Part shown: in pieces, positions 58,207 through 64,000 of the stretch
Layout of the letters: every line of letters starts with the position of its first letter
Position numbering within the stretch: position 1 is the first letter of the stretch
DNA from: Gordonia amarae NBRC 15530
GTDB lineage: Bacteria > Actinomycetota > Actinomycetes > Mycobacteriales > Mycobacteriaceae
Direction of reading: 5' to 3'
NCBI RefSeq assembly: GCF_000241345.1
Contig: NZ_BAED01000052.1
Location: 29,442 to 93,441, forward strand
Length of the DNA stretch: 64,000 nt
The notes under the pieces: model-generated
Databases searched by the model: none
Told to the model about the DNA's origin: nothing
The model's input: only the letters and a program-made list of their open reading frames with translations
Position numbers and translations under genes: made by a program

Positions 58207-60672
58207 ATGACCACCTCTGCGCGCACCACAGTTTCCGCCGACACACCGGCCCCGGGCGAGGGCCCCGAGCCCGCTCCGGGCGCACACCTGCTCGACGGGC
58301 TCAACCCGCAGCAGCGGGCCGCCGTCCTGCACTCGGGTGCCCCGCTCCTGATCGTGGCCGGCGCGGGCTCGGGCAAGACCTCGGTGCTCACCCGGCGGAT
58401 CGCCTATCTGCTCGCCGCCCGCGACGTCACGCCCGGGCAGGTGCTGGCCATCACATTCACCAACAAGGCCGCCGCCGAGATGCGTGAGCGGGTCATCGAC
58501 CTGGTCGGTCCGCGGGCCAAGTTCATGTGGGTGTCGACGTTTCACTCCACGTGTGTGCGCATCCTGCGGGCGCAGTCGTCGCTGCTCGGGAGCATGAACT
58601 CGAACTTCTCCATCTACGACGCCGACGACTCGAAGCGACTGCTCGGGATGGTCATCGCCGACCTGAATCTCGACCCGAAGAAGTTCAACCCGCGCGGCGT
58701 CGGCGTGCAGATCTCCAACTTCAAGAACGAGCTGATCTCGCCCGAGGAGGCGATCGACACAGCCCCCGACGATCAGCCGTCGGCCGCCGACATCGCCCGC
58801 ATCTACGCTGAGTATCAGCGCCGCTTGCGGGCGGCCAACGCCTTCGACTTCGACGACCTGATCGGGGAGACGGTGGCGCTGCTGCAACGACATCCGGAGG
58901 TCGCCGAGTACTACCGCAGGCGGTTCCGGCACGTGCTGGTGGACGAGTACCAGGACACCAACCACGCGCAGTATGTGCTGATCCGTGAGCTCGTGGGTGG
59001 TGACGGGGGAACGGTGGCCCCGTCCGAACTGTGTGTGGTCGGTGATGCCGATCAGTCGATCTACGCCTTCCGTGGTGCCACCATCCGCAACATCGAGGAG
59101 TTCGAACGCGACTTCCCCGACGCCGAAACGATTCTGCTGGAACAGAATTACCGGTCGACGCAGACCATCCTGTCGGCCGCCAACGCGGTCATCGCGCGCA
59201 ACGAGGGCCGCCGTGAGAAGCGGCTGTGGACCGACTCGGGCGACGGTGAACTGATCGTCGGCTACGTCGCCGACAGCGATCGCGACGAGGCCGCGTTCAT
59301 CGGCACGGAGATCGAATCGCTCACCGACTATTCGATCGGCGGATCGTCGAGCTACTCCTACGGCGACATCGCGGTCTTCTACCGCACCAACACGGGGTCC
59401 CGGCCACTCGAAGAAGTCTTTGTGCGCCATGGTATTCCGTACAAAGTGGTGGGCGGCACCAGGTTCTACGAACGCAAAGAGGTCCGCGACATCGTGGCCT
59501 ACCTGCGGGTGGTGGCCAATCCGGACGACTCGGTGAGCCTGCGCCGCATCATCAACACCCCGCGCCGCGGCATCGGCGACCGCGCCCAGGCGTGCGTGGC
59601 GGTGCATTCGGAGAACCTGGGCATCTCGTTCTACGCGGCGCTGCTGGAGGCCGCAGAGGGCCGGGTGCCGCTGCTGGGTACCCGGGCCAACAAGCAGATC
59701 GCCGGCTTCGTCGAGCTGATCGAGTCGCTGCGCGCCGATCATCTGGAGGCCTTCACCGCCGACGACCAGGCCACCATCGACGCGACCACCGAGGGTGGCG
59801 ACATCGGTGACCTGGTCGACGCGATCGTCGAACGCACCGGCTATCGCGCCGAACTGGCCGCCTCCAGCGACCCGCAGGATGGGGCGCGGCTGGACAACCT
59901 CGACGAACTGGTCTCCGTGGCAAGGGAATTCAGTCTCGATGCGGCGCAGCTGGCCGCCGAGCGCGACGACGCCGAGGACACCGATCCTGAGGGCCTGCGT
60001 GAGGGTGAGCCCGAACCCGGGTCGCTCGCGGCGTTCCTGGAGCGGGTGTCGCTGGTGGCCGACGCCGACCAGATCCCCGACGAGGGCGAGGGTGTGGTCA
60101 CACTGATGACCCTGCACACCGCCAAGGGGCTGGAGTTCCCGGTCGTGTTCGTCACCGGTTGGGAGGACGGACACTTCCCGCATATGCGGGCGCTGGGCGA
60201 TCCGGCCGAGCTCTCCGAGGAGCGGCGCCTGGCGTATGTGGGCATCACCCGCGCCAAGGAGCGCCTGTATGTGACCCGTTCGCTCATGCGCGCCTCCTGG
60301 GGGCAGCCGGTGAGCAACCCGGAATCCCGATTCCTGCAAGAGATTCCGCAGCACCTCGTCGACTGGCGGCGCACCGAGCCGAAGCGTGCTGCGCGGCGCG
60401 AGTGGGGATCGACGGGTGGTGTGTTCGGGGACTCGTCGGGGCGGGCATCCCGAGCAGGCTCGTCGTGGTCACCGGATCCCGCGCGTCGTGGCAGCAGCCG
60501 CACCGTGGTGAACTACGAGGTCGGTGACCGCAACAACCATCCCAAGTACGGGTTGGGCAAGGTCGTGTCCAAGGAGGGCAGCGGCCCCACCGAACGGCTG
60601 GTCATCGACTACGGTCCCGGGGTCGGCCGGATGACGTTCATGGCCATCGGGTTGCCCGGCGACAAGCTCTGA
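58207..60672 (+). CDS. uvrD1: SF1 DNA helicase UvrD1/PcrA
   Basis: 821-aa superfamily 1A helicase for nucleotide excision repair and removal of recombination intermediates. LNPQQRAAVLHSG (Q motif), AGAGSGKTSVLTRRIAYL (Walker A), FTNKAAAEMRERV (Ia), VLVDEYQDTNHAQY (II), VVGDADQSIYAFRGA (III), EQNYRST (IV), the TLHTAKGLEFPVVF (V) and YVGITRAKERLY (VI) motifs are all present. The C-terminus has NYEVGDRNNHPKYGLGKVV, a Tudor-like RNA polymerase/Ku-contacting domain of this family. ATG 58207 chosen over TTG 58201. A terminator follows. Position between the chorismate mutase and M23 genes matches Rv0949. Confidence 0.95.
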   Translation: MTTSARTTVSADTPAPGEGPEPAPGAHLLDGLNPQQRAAVLHSGAPLLIVAGAGSGKTSVLTRRIAYLLAARDVTPGQVLAITFTNKAAAEMRERVIDLVGPRAKFMWVSTFHSTCVRILRAQSSLLGSMNSNFSIYDADDSKRLLGMVIADLNLDPKKFNPRGVGVQISNFKNELISPEEAIDTAPDDQPSAADIARIYAEYQRRLRAANAFDFDDLIGETVALLQRHPEVAEYYRRRFRHVLVDEYQDTNHAQYVLIRELVGGDGGTVAPSELCVVGDADQSIYAFRGATIRNIEEFERDFPDAETILLEQNYRSTQTILSAANAVIARNEGRREKRLWTDSGDGELIVGYVADSDRDEAAFIGTEIESLTDYSIGGSSSYSYGDIAVFYRTNTGSRPLEEVFVRHGIPYKVVGGTRFYERKEVRDIVAYLRVVANPDDSVSLRRIINTPRRGIGDRAQACVAVHSENLGISFYAALLEAAEGRVPLLGTRANKQIAGFVELIESLRADHLEAFTADDQATIDATTEGGDIGDLVDAIVERTGYRAELAASSDPQDGARLDNLDELVSVAREFSLDAAQLAAERDDAEDTDPEGLREGEPEPGSLAAFLERVSLVADADQIPDEGEGVVTLMTLHTAKGLEFPVVFVTGWEDGHFPHMRALGDPAELSEERRLAYVGITRAKERLYVTRSLMRASWGQPVSNPESRFLQEIPQHLVDWRRTEPKRAARREWGSTGGVFGDSSGRASRAGSSWSPDPARRGSSRTVVNYEVGDRNNHPKYGLGKVVSKEGSGPTERLVIDYGPGVGRMTFMAIGLPGDKL

Positions 60673-60690
60673 CCACCGGATACCGCAAAG

Positions 60691-60715
60691 CGCCGGCCCC
60701 GAGAGGGAGCCGGCG
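60691..60715. terminator. Stem-loop after uvrD1
   Basis: cgccggc (60691-60697) pairs with gccggcg (60709-60715), with ccc/ggg inside and a gaga loop. It is flanked by AAAG and TTTCT, between the convergent helicase and M23 peptidase genes. Confidence 0.75.
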
Positions 60716-60739
60716 TTTCTGCTGTTCGGGCTTGGTGGC

Positions 60740-61891
60740 CTATCCGGTGTAGTTCGCCAGCTGGACGCCGTGGCGGGCGAGCCACGGAGCCGGATCGATC
60801 TTGGTGTTGCCGTTCTTCCAGACCTCGAAGTGGACGTGCGGGCCGGTGGAGAAGCCCTCGTTGCCGACCAGGGCGATCACATCGCCGGCGGTGACGCGCT
60901 GACCGGCGTGAACCAGCACACCCGAGGACGACATGTGGCCGTACATGGTGATGGTGCCGTCATCGGCCTGCAACTGCACCCAGTTGCCGTAACCCGAGGC
61001 CGGTCCGGCCTCTTTGATGACACCGTCGGTGACGGCGTGGATCGGGGTGCCGAGCGGAGCGGCCATGTCGATGCCGCCGTGGAAGCTGCCCCAACGGTTG
61101 GCGTAGGCCGAGGTGAGTTGGTAGCTGCCCAGCGGCAGCGGCGACTCGAACATCGGCCGGCGGGCCAGAGCCTCGCGGCGGGCCTGCTCGGCGGCGCGTG
61201 CCTCGCCGAGGCCGAGCTGGTCGGTGAAGGTACTCAGGTCGGCGGCCGGTGCGGCGGCGGCGACACCGGGACCGAGGTCCGGGGTGGCGGTCGCGGCGAC
61301 TGCCGGGTCGGACACGTTGGCGGCGGGAGCCGGTGCGGGCGCCTCCGAGGAGGAGCCGACTTGCGAGACGGCGGCGACCGCGGCGCCGGCGGCCACCGCG
61401 AACAGCGCGGCGCGGCCGCCCTTGAGCGCGGTGGGCGGGGCGGCGATGCGATGCCGGCCACGGTTACGGCGGGTCTGACCGGTATTGGTGCGGAACGGCC
61501 TGTCGTCGGTGGTCTTGGAGCGGGGCAGGCGGATCTCGCCGCTGGTCTCCAGGCTGTAGGTGTCGAGACGGGCACCGGAGGTGTCGGCCGGGTCGAAGGG
61601 CTCGTCGTCGACGAACTCGGACTCCGGCAGGAAGATGTCCTGCGTGACCTCGGAGGCGGTCGGACGGTAGTCGTCGTAGTAGCCGCGGCCGTAGTCCCAG
61701 CTCTCCGGGGCTTCGGTGGCGGCTGCTGCGCGCAGCTCGTCGATCGGGATGATCGTGGTCATGGCGTCGTCGAACTCGTAACCGTCGATCAGATCGGTAC
61801 CTGCGGACCCCGTGGACTCCGCCGACGTCGGGTCGACTCGGAACCTACGTCCTGCCAAGTCGTCCACCTTCTCTCTCGTTACCGCTGGCAC
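60740..61891 (-). CDS. M23-family (LytM-type) peptidase, membrane-anchored
   Basis: 383 aa. A long acidic cytoplasmic part (1-155, ending in NRGRHRIAAPP) precedes one membrane helix (about 160-178, AALFAVAAGAAVAAVSQVG), an Ala/Pro-rich linker and an extracytoplasmic LytM domain at about 250-375. Zinc ligands: HGGIDMA (HxxxD) and GPHVHFEVW (HxH); the domain is complete, so an endopeptidase cleaving peptidoglycan stems is expected rather than a degenerate activator. Start GTG 61891; GTG 61867 is an alternative. M. tuberculosis Rv0950c has the same layout. The divergent promoter region with the CRP-type site lies upstream. Confidence 0.87.
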   Translation of the reverse strand: MPAVTREKVDDLAGRRFRVDPTSAESTGSAGTDLIDGYEFDDAMTTIIPIDELRAAAATEAPESWDYGRGYYDDYRPTASEVTQDIFLPESEFVDDEPFDPADTSGARLDTYSLETSGEIRLPRSKTTDDRPFRTNTGQTRRNRGRHRIAAPPTALKGGRAALFAVAAGAAVAAVSQVGSSSEAPAPAPAANVSDPAVAATATPDLGPGVAAAAPAADLSTFTDQLGLGEARAAEQARREALARRPMFESPLPLGSYQLTSAYANRWGSFHGGIDMAAPLGTPIHAVTDGVIKEAGPASGYGNWVQLQADDGTITMYGHMSSSGVLVHAGQRVTAGDVIALVGNEGFSTGPHVHFEVWKNGNTKIDPAPWLARHGVQLANYTG

Positions 61892-62347
61892 TGCTGTCCG
61901 TCACGGTTCGCGGCGGGCCGTGCCGTGATGACGATACGGCACCAGTTGAGGCTGACTTCAAGTGCCTGCATCACGCCGGTCCGTGATCGTTCCGTGACCT
62001 GAGATATGACGGTAACGAAATGGTGGAGCCAAGTCCAACGTTCGGACATATTCAAGGGTGGTATGTGAGCGCGATCACATTGTGATACCGGGCGGCTTGC
62101 TAGCTGCAAGTTTGCATGTAGGAAAGTCAAGTCGCATTTGCTGTTCGCAAGATCCCGGTAACCTGCGGGTTGCCTGCGTTGTGACAGTGCGGGCGGCAGC
62201 TCTCACCAGGCCGGCCATCCCGACCGACCGAGTGATCTGTCGCACAAGGTGCCGGAGTGATGGATTCCGCGACAACGGGCAGGTTTAAAGTCCGATATGG
62301 CCCGCGTTACACCCATATGCGGGCAAACCTACGAGACGGTGAGCTGA
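61892..62347. promoter_or_regulatory. 456-bp divergent intergenic region of M23 and sucC
   Basis: No gene is supported. It must hold promoters in both directions. A CRP/GlxR-type palindrome is at 62064-62079. Downstream of it are acattgtgata and tttaaag-type AT-richer patches (62110-62150 and 62283-62290), the latter 57 bp before sucC, which could contain a -10. The gap is long for this genome, suggesting a long sucC leader. Confidence 0.5.
62064..62079. promoter_or_regulatory. Perfect CRP/GlxR-type binding site
   Basis: tgtgagcgcgatcaca is an exact TGTGA-N6-TCACA palindrome, the consensus for cAMP-dependent CRP, GlxR and mycobacterial Crp. It is 268 bp before sucC and 172 bp before the M23 gene, so either or both could be controlled. 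Confidence 0.75.
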
Positions 62348-63511
<1,164 letters not shown>

Positions 63512-63523
63512 GGAACGCTGGAC

Positions 63524-64000
63524 ATGTCGATTTTTCTGAACAAAGACAACAAGGTCATCGTCCAGGGCATCACCGGCGGTGAGGGCACCAAGCACACCGC
63601 GCTCATGCTCAAGGCCGGCACCAACGTCGTCGGCGGCGTGAACGCGCGCAAGGCGGGCACCACCGTCAGCCACGTCGACGCCGAGGGCAACGCCGTCGAA
63701 CTGCCGGTATTCGCCTCCGTCGCCGAGGCCATCGAGAAGACCGGCGCCGACACCTCGATCGCGTTCGTGCCGCCGGCATTCTCCAAGGACGCCATCATCG
63801 AGGCCATCGACGCGGAGATCCCGCTGCTGGTGGTCATCACCGAGGGCATCCCGGTCCAGGACTCGGCCTACGCGTGGGCCTACAACCTGGAGAAGGGTGC
63901 CAAGACCCGCATCATCGGTCCCAACTGCCCCGGCATCATCACCCCGGGCGAGGCGCTGGTGGGCATCACCCCCAACAACATCACCGGCAAGGGCCCGATC
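63524..64000 (+). CDS. sucD: Succinyl-CoA synthetase alpha subunit (5' part)
   Basis: The frame opens at ATG 63524 and runs to the window edge, so only the first 159 residues are seen. [18 protein letters not shown] (CoA-binding Rossmann start), [36 protein letters not shown] and [16 protein letters not shown] are the standard N-terminal half. The phosphorylated histidine (about residue 246 in the E. coli protein) lies beyond the edge. It is co-transcribed with sucC. Confidence 0.93.
   Translation, partial: MSIFLNKDNKVIVQGITGGEGTKHTALMLKAGTNVVGGVNARKAGTTVSHVDAEGNAVELPVFASVAEAIEKTGADTSIAFVPPAFSKDAIIEAIDAEIPLLVVITEGIPVQDSAYAWAYNLEKGAKTRIIGPNCPGIITPGEALVGITPNNITGKGPI

Overview
The window is high-GC, gene-dense DNA from a mycolic-acid actinobacterium (Mycobacteriales), most like Gordonia or a close relative. 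The evidence is the codon bias, many GTG starts, and a gene order that follows Mycobacterium tuberculosis Rv0880 to Rv0952 as I recall it: MarR regulator, TrmH-type methyltransferase, DUF2537 protein, SepH, SerC, CitA, GltA, EchA6, MBL hydrolase, CtpE, Rv0909/Rv0910-like pair, Nei-type glycosylase, SDR, Pgi, chorismate mutase, UvrD1, M23 peptidase, SucCD. Species cannot be fixed by eye. No phage, IS, integrase, CRISPR or rRNA was seen.

Layout. 1-3335: end of an unknown gene, PAP2 phosphatase, DUF2530 protein, NCS2 purine permease and MarR regulator. 3373-9260: Eis-like acetyltransferase, SpoU methyltransferase, DUF2537 membrane protein, an uncharacterised cytosolic protein, the cell-division regulator SepH, and SerC. 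9393-11318: a degenerate kinase C-lobe joined through one membrane helix to a PstS-like binding domain. 11373-19163: citrate synthase CitA, PdxH, an MFS exporter, 5-oxoprolinase subunits PxpC/PxpB, a PfkB sugar kinase, main citrate synthase GltA and an FKBP isomerase. 19225-26833: flavin monooxygenase, EchA6, XdhC-type factor, a three-gene TetR/aldolase/aldonolactone-oxidase operon and an MBL hydrolase. 26870-30338: CtpE-type Ca2+ ATPase and the Rv0909/Rv0910-like pair.

30450-39881 and 49928-51553 hold the most unusual content: six paralogous membrane-anchored proteins (541-627 aa). Each has a short basic cytoplasmic tail, one transmembrane helix, an extracytoplasmic solute-binding-protein-like domain with a conserved cysteine pair, and a C-terminal von Willebrand factor A domain. 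Five lie in tandem on the + strand. The sixth sits 10 kb away beyond a lipoprotein, glutamine synthetase III, an SRPBCC protein, a secreted esterase, an acyltransferase and a CsoR-CopZ-CopA copper module. Several gaps before these genes are AT-rich and carry dyads, in contrast to the rest of the window. Their function is unknown to me, although the domain combination occurs elsewhere in actinobacteria.

51628-64000 returns to housekeeping genes: tRNA-Arg(CCT), two SDRs, CobF, CysQ-like phosphatase, Nei-type glycosylase, Pgi, chorismate mutase, UvrD1/PcrA helicase, an M23 peptidase and sucCD. A perfect CRP/GlxR-type palindrome lies between the M23 gene and sucC. Central carbon metabolism is well represented (two citrate synthases, Pgi, SucCD), as are envelope functions (EchA6, acyltransferase, M23 peptidase). 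All database-style identities are from recognition of motifs and remembered homologues, not from a search.
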